Assembly: GCA_038503035.1 (NCBI GenBank)
Contig: JAVSML010024581.1
Location: forward strand, 1-64,000
DNA: 64,000 bases
Source: Crocodylus rhombifer
Taxonomy: Eukaryota > Chordata > Crocodylia > Crocodylidae
Direction of reading: 5' to 3'
Shown here: one piece after another, positions 35,397 to 47,065 of the stretch
Position numbering within the stretch: position 1 is the stretch's first letter
How the letters are laid out: every line of letters starts with the position of its first letter
Notes under the pieces: generated by a model
Database searches by the model: none
Seen by the model: the letters and a program-made list of their open reading frames with translations, nothing else
What the model was told of the DNA's origin: nothing
Made by a program: the position numbers and the translations under genes

Positions 35397-35480
35397 CATG
35401 TGTGGCCAGAAGGGACCACTAGATCATCTCACCTGAATTTCTGTGTTATGCACGCTATTACATTCCATTAAAATACCTTA
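35397..35480 (+). repeat. Sauropsid interspersed-repeat fragment
   Basis: 'gtggccagaagggaccacta', then 'gatcatctcacctgaatttc', then 'tgtgttatgcac' match the layout of a repeat common in turtles and crocodilians (gccagaagggaccattatgatcatctagtctgacctcctgtataacac type), probably a CR1-related tail. The family is not verified. Confidence 0.5.
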
Positions 35481-36413
35481 CACAGACCCAGAGGCCCCAC
35501 TGGGCACAGGTGTACATCATCTTATGATTTCTAGTTGCTTGGAGTTTCCCTAAAAGTTTGCATGCCACTAAAGGTTAAAAGCCACCCACGCCCCAAACAC
35601 TGGCTGACAAAAGAGAAATAGAGACTTGCTTTCAACATTATATCCATCAATGACAAGAACCCCAGAGGTGTTTGAGAGAAGCAATAACCCTCAATCCCTC
35701 TGCAGTTTCCACAAATTAAGCCTTGCCAAAGAACTACACCCACCACATACTGTAACAAAATAATACACATCTCCTGGTATGTCAATGCAGAAAGAGGACA
35801 GTGGGTCACTGTATGATTCACACAGTATTTAAGAGCGAGTATCCCTGCAGAGACCTGGGTTTGCCTTTGATATCATCATGTTCACAACTTTAATTTTCAA
35901 TATAAATGTATATGAGGATACATGTTCCAGTCAGAGCTGTTAACTGGAGCTGCCTTGCTGGGAAGAGCAGCCTGAGGCTCTGTAATGCCAACAAAAATGG
36001 AAGCTCAGATTCAGCTGTTCAGGGGCAGCAAGGCCCCTGGACAGCAACTACATCAACTATATTGCAGAGGGAACAAGCATCAGAACATGCTCAACAAGAA
36101 ACCATTAAGTGATGAACATACGGAAACTAAGTGGCATTGAGAGCTGTGAAGCCCTGCAGAACAGGCTGGAAGCCAACTCACTGCTGGTAGAAGTGGCTGC
36201 AGTTCCAGCTTCAGAGGAACAGTGCCTAAGTGTGCAAGTAGTAAATGTGGCCCTACAGGGCTAGGGCATTACATAGGCACAAGACCCGACTTGCAGAGGA
36301 GCAGGGAACTTGATCATTTGTGTTGATTTCTAAAAGTTAATCCCAAAGGTTCTAGACATGGTGCGTGCCAGGACAGGCTGAAAGTATTGTTTGGGAGGGG
36401 CCGAGAGAAGGAA

Positions 36414-36813
36414 NNNNNNNNNNNNNNNNNNNNNNNNNNNNNNNNNNNNNNNNNNNNNNNNNNNNNNNNNNNNNNNNNNNNNNNNNNNNNNNNNNNNNNN
36501 NNNNNNNNNNNNNNNNNNNNNNNNNNNNNNNNNNNNNNNNNNNNNNNNNNNNNNNNNNNNNNNNNNNNNNNNNNNNNNNNNNNNNNNNNNNNNNNNNNNN
36601 NNNNNNNNNNNNNNNNNNNNNNNNNNNNNNNNNNNNNNNNNNNNNNNNNNNNNNNNNNNNNNNNNNNNNNNNNNNNNNNNNNNNNNNNNNNNNNNNNNNN
36701 NNNNNNNNNNNNNNNNNNNNNNNNNNNNNNNNNNNNNNNNNNNNNNNNNNNNNNNNNNNNNNNNNNNNNNNNNNNNNNNNNNNNNNNNNNNNNNNNNNNN
36801 NNNNNNNNNNNNN
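36414..36813. other. Assembly gap, 400 N
   Basis: Exactly 400 undetermined bases. The right edge is a long G run (tggggggggggggg) and the left edge is purine-rich. The gap probably covers a G/A-rich simple repeat that was hard to sequence. Confidence 0.99.
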
Positions 36814-39800
36814 TGGGGGGGGGGGGAGGAGAAGACAGAGTCAGAGTCAGTCTGCTCACCAGCCATTACACACAGCTGCTACCAGTAAAAGCCAACAACA
36901 CTTTGCCCGAGTACAGATAAAGTGCCAGGAAAGTCCCTGTCTCAGCAGCCATTCTAAGAACCAGGTACACAACAGGACTGTGGGAATATACATTTGCACC
37001 ACTGTCTTTGGCAGCAAGATTATTGTAATGCAATAATCCCTCCAAAACGAAAACAAAAATTGGTGGGAAGGCAGGGTGGAGCTCTGGGAGGAGAGGAGGC
37101 GGCAGGAGGGGCAGGGTTGCCCTATTAAAGTGTCTGAAGGCACAACGGTATTGAATGCACGAACAAAATTACCCAGCAACTGTTCAGATCTTGGGCCAAA
37201 ATTTAGTCACATTAGAAGGCAGAAAGACAGGCAGGGAGAAGAAACAAATCTACAGTGCATTTCTGCTCCTCAGATCCAGACACCACCAGCTGTCCCTCCT
37301 GCCCCACCTAACCCCCTTGTCCCCACAGGCTCAGAGTGCTCAGGGAACACTGACTAAGCACTTGACAGCTGCAATTCATTTCAGTCTCTAGGGTATTTCA
37401 AGTGCATCCGCCTCAGGCAAACCAGCCTCAGAACTATGCCCTAAATCAAGGTTCACACAAACTCTGGACACGTGGCTCACTAGCCACAGAGAGTTCTTTC
37501 CTGAAGCTGCACTGGAATGGAGATGGGGGAAGTTTATACCCTCTCCCTATTGCATCTCCCCTCACAGCTGCCTTTACTGGGCAGCAGACCACAAGGGCAG
37601 GGCACTGCGGTGGGGTTCCAGACAGGGAGGCAACAGCAAGCAGAAGGCAACCCATAAGCTGCACCAGGTGCTGCAGGAAGCAGCCTGAAATAAACCACTG
37701 CCAAGGGAGGTTCTGCAGAACACTGTCTGGGGTCCCCTGCTCTCCAGCTGCTGCTGCTTAGGCTCTTTTGAGAATAAAAGCTAAACACTGCCCAGCATTT
37801 CTGGAAGACAAAGCCTCAGATGGAACCACTGCCCCTTGAGCTGGCTTCATTAATACCCTACCTGCCACTGTGCTGCCCACTCCCTCACAATATGTCACAT
37901 GCCACAAGAGGCCCCACCTATGACACAGGATGACCACCCCTGCTCTAATACTTGCTCTTCCCACAAGAAGGTCAGCTGTTCAATACAAATACAAGGTTCA
38001 GCTCAACACTTTGGACTTGCATGCACCCGAACCAAGCAACCACATCACCCCTCACTGTTTCAGTTCTGTAGATCTGGAGCTCTTTGGGGAGGGTACCTTG
38101 TCTTGCTAGGTTTAGATGGTCTGTGATATCAAGTATGTTCTCAGGAACCATCCTCCAAGTCAGCACCTACAAAAGCCAAACTGGAACACAAGCCTGACCA
38201 GTGACGCAGATGCACAAGAGGCGACTGCAAATGCTGAAGTGTGTTTACTCCATTCCATCTACATCCTAAACTTGCTTTTTGCTGGCTGACTTTCAGCTAA
38301 CTGCTGCCTTCCCACTGAGGAAGAGAAATGCAGATTCTAGAATTGCAAACTAAACCAGCTGTTTCATTAGCTTCCCACACAGTAACAAAACAGCCCAGTG
38401 CGAGGGCACAGATGCTGTTCAGTCAGCTCCTGGCTATAGTCCTCAGAGTGTGCAGGGAGTGAAAATCTGTTAAAAAGTCCCATTAAAGGAGCAGAGCCCC
38501 TCTTGAAATCTCTGAAACAGAGGCCAAGGTGGTCACTGCAGCAACTGCCAGCCAACTGAACCAAAGCTGTTAAAACCAAGGCTATGTCCAAGTAAGATGT
38601 GAAATGGCACAAAAATCAGTGGCCCCCTCTCTGCTTAAATTTCCTGCTTATTTGTAGTCTGAATGTATCAAGCTTTAACCTCTAGCCACTGGATCTCATT
38701 ATATTCTTGCTTAACAGACCATCTACTATCAAATCTTCTTCATACAACGGTCCTGATAGACTGATAAAAGCAAAGCTTGACCTAAACAGCCTGGTGTGGA
38801 GAAATGAAGGGTTTGCTCTGTGCCACTGCTAATCTAAACCCCATTTTAACTCTGGAGCTGAGAAACAGTTGCCAGGGGCCCCCTTACCCAGCCAGCACTG
38901 TTTTGTGTTCAAGGTGGAGTGAACTCTCCTGCCAATACAATGTGTTCCCTTGTTTCCAGAACCTGGAAAAAACACTTTGTAGCTCTATTAGCAATCTAGT
39001 CTAGTCAAAACTATTCTACTTCAATGCAGCCAGCATAGGTATATGGAAGAAGGGAAGTTTTTTTTTGTTTTTTTTTTTAAAAACACGGGAGGGGAGGAAA
39101 TAAAGAGAAATAGGACAGATCCAGAATGTTAGGCACTGGGTACAGAGGGAAGTTGAAACAAGATTACACTTAGCCCTGTAGCAAAACAAAAGGCCATTAA
39201 CAGCAAAACAGGGACTTCTTAAAACACCCTATTACCAAAATGGAGCAGGGCAGTCCTCCCAACCACACTCTACAGCTAGGCTGAGGGTCACCCTTGTCAT
39301 CTGCCTCCCTCCTCCCAAAGAGTTCACAGGCTAGTGAAACCCAAGAGTGCACCTGGGGAGGTGGCACCACCAGGCACAGGTCTTTTGCTGAGTGAGGGTT
39401 TTGAGGTGCACCTTAACTGCTCCTGTTGATCACAGGTTTGAACTAAACAAGGTCATGCTTTTCCCTTCCCCATGTTTATGACATTTAGTTCCATGAATCA
39501 GAATCATCTGTCTTGTTTCAGAAGGTATAACTAGACTTCAAACAATTAGTGAGGTTTTGTTCCCTCCTTCTCTCACTTCAGATTTATGGTGTAAATGTTA
39601 GTAGGGGATGATGGCTAGGCACATAGGGAATAAGAGTGTCAATCCTTCCTTCTCTGCCACTTTAGGACAAGGTCTGAACTGAATTCAGAGAATGTTATAA
39701 TCTTTGTCCTCACACCAGAAAGCTACTCAGCTAGTTTCTCATCATTCACCTGACATCAGCTGACTGGCTGATTCCAAGCATCTTGCTGCCCCGTTAACAT

Positions 39801-39935
39801 CTAGCACCAAGGGATGGCTTAACCTGGTCATGATGCTTCATCTTTCCAGCCTTCCTCACAGAGAACGCAAAACCAACTGTCTCAGAAGAAAGGTCATTAC
39901 CAAAAGATCAGCTGACAAACACCACTGATCTGCTA

Positions 39936-40163
<228 letters not shown>

Positions 40164-41148
40164 TCAGCTCTTACCCCTGAATGATCAAGGCAAGGCCATT
40201 TTCAAGACTCCTCAATGGCTCCACTGCAGCCCAGAGGCATGACAGCAGCTCACGTAAGCATACACAACCTAGCCTTAAACAAGCTAGTCCGATTACCATT
40301 GGCACCCTAGTCAGCATGGTCTGGCCCACACAAGCCCACCCAGAACCCTGACCAAAGCCTTGGCTGCTTCAACTCTATCCACAACCAAACTAAAAGTAAA
40401 GCCACCTTGGGTATATATTTACACAGGCAACAGTCACACCTTTGGACTGGAACACAGACATGCTTTCAGAGGCAGCACTCAGGGGTATAGCTGAGCAAAA
40501 GCAAAGATTGGTTAGAGTCCAGTGGCCATTTCTGGAGGTAGGCCTACCATATGTCTTCTCAGTGTACTGCCAAACCACTGCTACCCTAGCCAGGAAATGC
40601 CCTTCTAGTACACCCATTCAAGGGCAAAAAAGCAGTGCAGCACAGCTGGCAATCTGCAGTATATACTAGGGACTAATGAAGAGACAGACCTGTTGGTTTT
40701 CACAAGATGAAATCTATGCCAAGTTAGACTATGACATTACTCTACACTATGCTGATTGTGCCACCTAGCTCCCTTTACGCCCCAATACAGGGGCTGAACA
40801 GTTTCACTTTCTACCCTATTCTCCCAAGCATCGTCTGCAAGGAATGAAAAAAATACATGGATCTAGCAGCTTCAGCAACATCCCAGCTATGAAAAATGCC
40901 TTCAGTTCCAGCTTGGCAAGCTTTATCAGGACGATGCTACTGAGGTAACATCCTTCAGTTATTTTTATTACAGAGGATCCCTTAAGCCAGGTTTCTAGCT
41001 TTCCAAGTATTTCTGACTACACAGGGTATTTCAGAGACACCAAATTTTCTCCCCTAACCCCAACTACATTTTACTTTAAAATACCCTCAAAATACCCAAG
41101 TCCATCTGGTCCACTCTACAGCATGCATTACCGTGCTGTATTAGAACT

Positions 41149-41790
41149 TCATCCCCAAGGTGTGCATGGGCCCCAGGAAGATGGAGACATGGCATGGCAT
41201 GATGTACTCCAGCTGTTACAACTGCCTGGCCCTTCCTTACTTAAACAGGCTTCTCTCTGCGATGGAAGAGACCCAGTGGCTACCTCAGCTTCAATTCCTC
41301 CCAGTCTTCTGTTCTTTGACAATAAGATTGTTAAGGTCTTATTAATCTGGCAAAATACAAAACCCACCCTTGTATGAACAACAGGCCAGCCCTTCCTAGC
41401 CTTTTTGACAAGTAATTCTGCAAATTTGGGGACATCTGAAACGAGGCCCAATGTCAACAGGTTCAGCTCCTGACAGAGCATACAAGACCTGACAGACTGC
41501 TTTACTGATTCCCTAGTCACCTGCACTTGTGAGCAGGCCTCAGAGGAGAAACACTTTCTCTTTAAGAAGGACGCTCCAAAATGGTGAGGGAATACTGGCT
41601 CAAGCCTAAGTCTTCCACTACTTTTAGTTGGACCGACCTTAGTGTCCTCTTCCAGGTCAGGCGGTGCCAGCAAGGAGCAGCCCAACCTAGGAAACTGAGA
41701 CGGGGGCAGAGAAGCTGCAACTGCACTGCCAAACTGCACAGCTGTTCCAGAAGAGTGACCTGCCAATGCAATAGACCAAGCTACCAACAA
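41149..41790 (-). other. Unrecognised 213-codon open frame
   Basis: This is the longest unexplained open frame in the window, in the same orientation as COQ8A and inside its 11.9 kb intron. It starts MLVAWSIALAGHSSGTAVQF and contains SQVQVTRESVKQSVRSC and PKFAELLVKKARKGWPVV. I recognise no domain or transposon motif. Composition is unremarkable. It could be chance in a stop-poor region, a decayed retrocopy or an unannotated exon. No conserved splice sites were identified at its ends. Confidence 0.15.
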
Positions 41791-43259
41791 GGCTCAGAGA
41801 ATATGGGTCAAGTCTCTCACAGCCAAGCCACAGGCTGCTCACTCCAGCAAAGAATTTGAAGCTGCACAGGTTGTAGCTTGAGCCAGCACAGAGTTAACTG
41901 ATCTCTACATGTCATTCCTCCCGGAGGGTGGAAAACAGCTACTGCCTGCACATGGCACTAACTTAGGGCAAGAAGGGAGTATCTGAGCACAGTGGTGGGA
42001 TAGAGGAAGGATGGCAAAGAACACCTGCTCACCAGTGAACACAAGCAAACAGTGCCCTACTGCAGCATAAGGGTCCAGCCACAAGAGAAGGTGATGGTAG
42101 GCACAGGAGGAAGCCCTGGCTGGCTGGGGGAGAGGTGGGGACCAGTTTAACCTGGCTTTGCCACATTGCACCTGGCTAGGTTTATGCAACTTAGCACCAA
42201 ATTCTCACTGGAGTTTCCAGATTAGGAGAAATATAGCATAGCTTCATAATGTGCTGCCCAAGCTTGTGGGCAGCCACACAGCCCAGGCAGCTGCACTCTT
42301 CCTTCCCCTCACACCCAAGCCTACCAAGAACAGCCAAAATCAAGGTTTCCTCCTCTGCAGACTGTGCTTGGCTATGGGCACAGTAGATGCTCAGCACTAT
42401 CCTCCTCTGGGCTCTAAAGTTTCCATTTCCTTTGACTACTGCTGGTGCTGCCAGTCTTATGTCTCCCCCATCCTTCAGTGGACTGAAGGATAGAGAGGAA
42501 GTGGATCTGAGAAAGAAAAAAAGTGAAAGAACCACGAGGGGTAGGAGAAACGGGGTGGTAATTCTGGGACATCGAACAGAAGGGTAGGGAGCATGAGTCA
42601 GTGAAGGGAGCAAGGAATGGATGAAAAGGGAAGGGGCTTGGGTAGGAGGGAAGAAGGGCAGGCCAGACAGCTTTGAGCCAGGGAGGAACAGGAACCAGAA
42701 AGGCCAGAGTGGAATGGAGCCCTAGAAGCTAAGCCTGGGCAAGCTTAAGGGGGCACTCAGACCAGGCGAGGCTGCAGTGGTCCCGAGCAAGCACCCCCTA
42801 AGGACTCTCTGTAACACACACACACACAAAGCAGTTAATCGTTAAGGTTATACCAAGAATCTGATGAACCCTGTCAGGTCAACAACAACCTTATCAGAAA
42901 TAAAAAAAGGAAAGTAAGGAAAAAAAGAAAGAAAAACAAACATGACTGCAAAAAAAAAAAACCACACAAGCAGTAATCTAAACACCAGTCAGCCAAGCCA
43001 TCTGTGATAAGGTGTTGCCAGGCTGCATCCTCTGCTACAAAGGGGCACAACCCAGATACTGACTCAAAAAGGGGGGTTTACAGTTTATTTACATAAGATA
43101 GTCCTGGAAGGAGAACTATCAGCACCAAAGGAGAGAGCAGGCTTGAAACCAAGAGGGAATAAATACACCTCATGAAACATGCCCCTTCCAGCTAGTTTGG
43201 GTCTCACAATTTTTTTTTCCCCAGGGAAAAAGTAGGCTAGTGAAAGTAATTTTTTTTTT

Positions 43260-43425
43260 TTGGTCCTCTCTTCCAGTTAGGATGAGTGTAAGCACCTGCA
43301 TCAGAAAGAGCAAAAAGCAGAGGTTAAGTCAAAACAAATCTGAGGCAGCTTCAGAAAAAGAATTCAGGTGTCCTGGCTTCTAGCTTTGTGCTCCAACCTC
43401 TAGACCACAGCATCCCCCAGAAGTA
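43260..43425 (-). repeat. tRNA-derived SINE
   Basis: On the minus strand 'tgctgtggtctagaggttgg' followed by 'agc' (43412-43390) resembles a tRNA A box. 'ccaggacacctgaattc' (43376-43360) corresponds to a decayed B box (GGTTCGAATTC type). Downstream, 'ttgacttaacctctgctttt' resembles the core/tail of MIR-type SINEs. A run of A closes it near 43250 on the minus strand. The family is inferred from layout. Confidence 0.6.
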
Positions 43426-44026
43426 GGCTGCTAAACCTTTTCTCTGTCAAAGCCTGAGACACAAAATGTCGAGAGAGGTGGCTTTAGCATTCCTTGAGAC
43501 TCGGTGGATCCTTCCAGAGACAGCTCAGCTTCATCCAAATCTATGCTGTGCTCAAAGCCGGTTTACTGCTCAGTCTTGCCACACCCCAACAATTGCTGCT
43601 AATTTTTCCTTAAACTGGATTTTAAAATGGAGAGCAAAGCAAGCCAAGTAGTGACCACGGGCAAGATTCTTTTCCATCTTTTTCTAGCATCATCAACTAT
43701 GTATACCCTTCAGGGCAGAAAGACGGGTCCTGAATCTAACCTGAAACAGGACTGACAACTTAAGCAGATGGACATATTTGTTCCACAGACCAACAGCCAG
43801 TACTTGGATCAACAGAGACAGTAAGGCCAACAACTGGGACCTCAAGTAGGATTTGTCTGGCTTGGTGTTTCCATGGTGGTCCACCAATAGCTCTGGTAAG
43901 CACTGCTGTACAATCAGTCCATCAATCATGTTAAAACTGACTTTGCAGCTAAAGTCTCCTTTGCTAACACTGGAGGGTATTTATGTGGAGGCTGGGTTTT
44001 TGGGTTTCTTTTTTTTTTAATTTTTT

Positions 44027-44046
44027 TAATTATTATTATTATTATT
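44027..44046. repeat. ATT microsatellite
   Basis: About six ATT units follow a T-rich stretch. Simple repeat. Confidence 0.85.
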
Positions 44047-44777
44047 TCTGGAAACTCTTCCAACACCTATGTAAGCCCGCTGTGTTAAATACACATTCTA
44101 AATATACACAGTCCAGGCAGCAATAGTGAAGCTGTTGGGAAGGTCAGTGGTGACCTACGGTACTATTTTTAACTTACTACCTTGGCAAAGTAATTGAAAC
44201 TGGTCCATGCTCTACCCTGGAAATGTGACAATGCTGTTCTTTTTATAGGATTTATTTCTATTAAGTGGCTCCCTTCAGGTTAAACAGATTGGAGCAATAA
44301 AAGCTCAAAGATATATGCTGTTGGCTGCTACCTCTGTGGTTCTGGCAGTAGATAGCACTGATATCTGTGTTCTACACACACAAGCATAGGTGACTGGTAG
44401 GGAGGGCACAGGGGGTGGAGGAGAGGGGGGGAGCTACTACAGGGACATCCCCACTGCCGACACCACTGGCATCTTCTGCGGGTGCTCACCACCCCTGTCC
44501 CCACCGCCACCACCGGCTTCTCCAGGTACTCGCCAGTCCCATGCCCACCACCTCCAGCTTCAGTAGGTGCCCTCCCAGACTCCCAGCTGCCTTTGCACAT
44601 GAGGTGGGGAAAAAAAGTAAGGACTCTCTCAAGTATCTCACCCCCACAACGTGTCCTGCCCCTGCATGCTTATGGACCAAAGACTCTCTGACCTTTGGTT
44701 AGAAGGGTCCTATCTGACCTACAGCTGCTGCTGGGAGTAAGTGTGAAAGATGCCTCAAGAAGGAAGATGGAAAGATT

Positions 44778-45155
44778 GGGTCCAAAGCACAGGTGATCAG
44801 AGAAAACTGAAGAAACTAAGAATTGAGAAGAGGAATGGAAGCAGTCAGAGGAGGGCTGCTGGGGAGGCCAGCACAGTTGCTAAGTGGTCTAGAATGGGGG
44901 CAGGAGGCCACAAAGCTTCAAAAACAGGACAGAAGTGTGGTTCAGTCCCAGAGGTAGAAAAAGGACAAGGTAGAAACACTGCAAAGGGGGAAAAAAAAAA
45001 AAATACTGACTGGGCTAGACCAAGCAACACCTAGCAGTACTTGGGTCCAAGGCACAGGTAGTGGGAGAGGGGCAAAGAAACTGAAAATGGAGAAATGAAA
45101 TAGCGACCAGAGGATGGCTCCCGGGGAGGCCAGAAGAGCTCCTAGAGGGTCAAGT
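44778..45155. repeat. Diverged direct duplication, about 267-bp period
   Basis: 'gggtccaaagcacaggt' at 44778 is matched by 'gggtccaaggcacaggt' near 45044. Downstream in each copy come 'aagaaactaagaattgagaa' versus 'aagaaactgaaaatggagaa', then 'ctggggaggccagcac' versus 'ccggggaggccagaag', in the same order. The similarity spans about 110-120 bases per copy. Confidence 0.7.
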
Positions 45156-46376
45156 CCTGCTATTACAATATTTTATGTATATCCTCCAATTTCACAGGCT
45201 GGATACAGAGCTCCTCATCTCCAGCAAGTTTTATAACTCTGCAGGCTCATAGTTTCACCAAAGGGAGTGCCCAACTAGGAGGAACTTGACAAGCAGAAGC
45301 ATATATACATACAATCATGTAATATCTCTACTAGGAATGCTGGAGACAATCTCCATCTCCAAGCAGGTACATGCAGCCTGTCAGCCAAGCTGCAGAGTGC
45401 TCCAAGCAAACCTTCAGAAATCCTACAGGCTACATACTGTCTTGAGCCATGCATCCTAGATACTGCCTATGTGCGAGCACAACAGACTAGCTGGATATGC
45501 AGCATTTGCAGAAAGCAGCAACTTGTCGCAAATCTAAGACCGTCAATGGTTGCAAGGTGGGTTTTTTGATGTTGTCATTTCTTGGGGTTTTATTGTTTTG
45601 TTTTGGCCTAGTTGTTTGGAGTTTTTGTTTAAATTTTAAAAGAAAAGCAAAAGCAATTTCATAGGTCAAAGGCTAGGCTGTAAATACCAGACCCCAGCCA
45701 CAGGGAAATTTATCCACTGTTATCAAGAGATTAATCCACCTTCACTGGGGCTTGTGGTCAGCTTCCTGAACACACATTCAGCCCTCCTCTTTCTCCAGCC
45801 TGCTCTTTTGGTCTAACCAGCCTATGGCTTTAGTCATCTTCAGCTGAAAGGGACTCAATAACCCATTCTCCTCTTTCCAACTCAAAGCAATTCCTCAAAA
45901 CTGGGAATATTTTGGCTCCGTCTCCATATTTATTCCACCATTTACAGAGTTTTAACTCTCTCCACTGCTCCTCCTACTCAGTGGAAGGTCAGAACATACT
46001 GAGCATGACCGGTATACAGCAGATACCACCTTGCAGGACAGAAAAGGATCCATGCTGGGGAAAGAAGCATTTACCATGCCATGCTGATGTCAGGTCACCA
46101 TCAACCCCCCTGCTGCAAGATACCTGGTTCAGTGCCAGCACCACAGCTGTGTTCGGCAGAAAGGTAGACAAACATAAATCTGGGCCTATGTAACAAGCTT
46201 AGGTTCTGTGCCAGTGGCAGGGGTATGAGAGGTCTATATGCAGCTTCCCTGCTACAAGGGACATTCTTCCTTCTGCACAAACCCACGTGCCCTCTAAAAT
46301 CTCCAGAAACAGAGCAGCGAAGAGTATCTTCCAGAACAGAACCTGATGGCTGACAGGGCCTGGACTGGAACACTTC

Positions 46377-46398
46377 GGGAGGGAGGGAGGGAGGGAGA
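46377..46398. repeat. GGGA simple repeat
   Basis: A short run of GGGA units lies immediately upstream of the CR1 fragment. Confidence 0.8.
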
Positions 46399-46429
46399 AG
46401 GGGAAGCAAACAAGACTTCTCCATCCGGC

Positions 46430-47065
46430 AGCGTGGAGAGGCAGTTAGGAAGGCCAACCGCACCTTGGCATGCATCCACAGACGCATCTCGAGCAGGTCC
46501 AAAGAGCTGATCCTCCCCCTCTATGCGGCACTGGTCAGGCCGCAGCTGGAGTACTGCATCCAGTTCTGGGCGCCGCACTTCAAGAGGGATGTCGACAGCA
46601 TGGAGAGGGTCCAGAGGAGGGCCACTCGCATGATCGGGGGACAGCAGGGCAGGCCCTATGAGGACAGGCTGCGGGACCTGAACCTGTTCAGCCTCCAAAA
46701 GAGAAGGCTGAGGGGGGAATCTTGTGGCCTGTTACAAACTAGTCAGAGGGGATCAGCAGGCATTGGGGGAGCCCCTGTTCCCCCGAGCACCGCCAGGAGT
46801 GACCAGGCGTAACGGTCACAAGCTGGCAGAGGGTAGGTTTAGGTTAGATATGAGGAGGTGCTACTTCACGGTCAGGGCGGCTAGAGTCTGGAACCAGCTT
46901 CCAAGAGAAGTGGTGCAGGCCCCTACCCTGGGGGTGTTTAAGAGGAGGTTAGATGCACATCTTGCTGGGGTTGTTTGACCCCAGTATTCTTTCCTGCCAT
47001 GGCAGGGGGGTCAGACTAGACGATCTGCTCAGGTCCCTTCCGACCCTAGAAACTATGAAACTATC
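46430..47065 (+). mobile_element. CR1 LINE fragment, 5'-truncated and broken
   Basis: The fragment encodes the C-terminal end of a CR1 reverse-transcriptase protein. The first part reads AVRKANRTLACIHRRISS, ILPLYAALVRPQLEYCIQFW and ERVQRRATRMI. After a frameshift near 46715-46725 the second frame reads KLVRGDQQALGEPLF, VWNQLPREVVQAPTLGVFKR and ends at the stop at 46976-46978. The 3' tail 'ggtcccttccgaccctag' with GAAACTAT repeats ends near 47063. This is the classical CR1 end, here in the form typical of crocodilians. The copy is 5'-truncated and frameshifted, so it is dead. Confidence 0.92.

Noticed and set aside
36314..37036. Several open frames of 165-223 codons on both strands around 36.3-37.0 kb
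   Set aside because: They run through the 400-N gap, which has no stops by definition, so they are artefacts.
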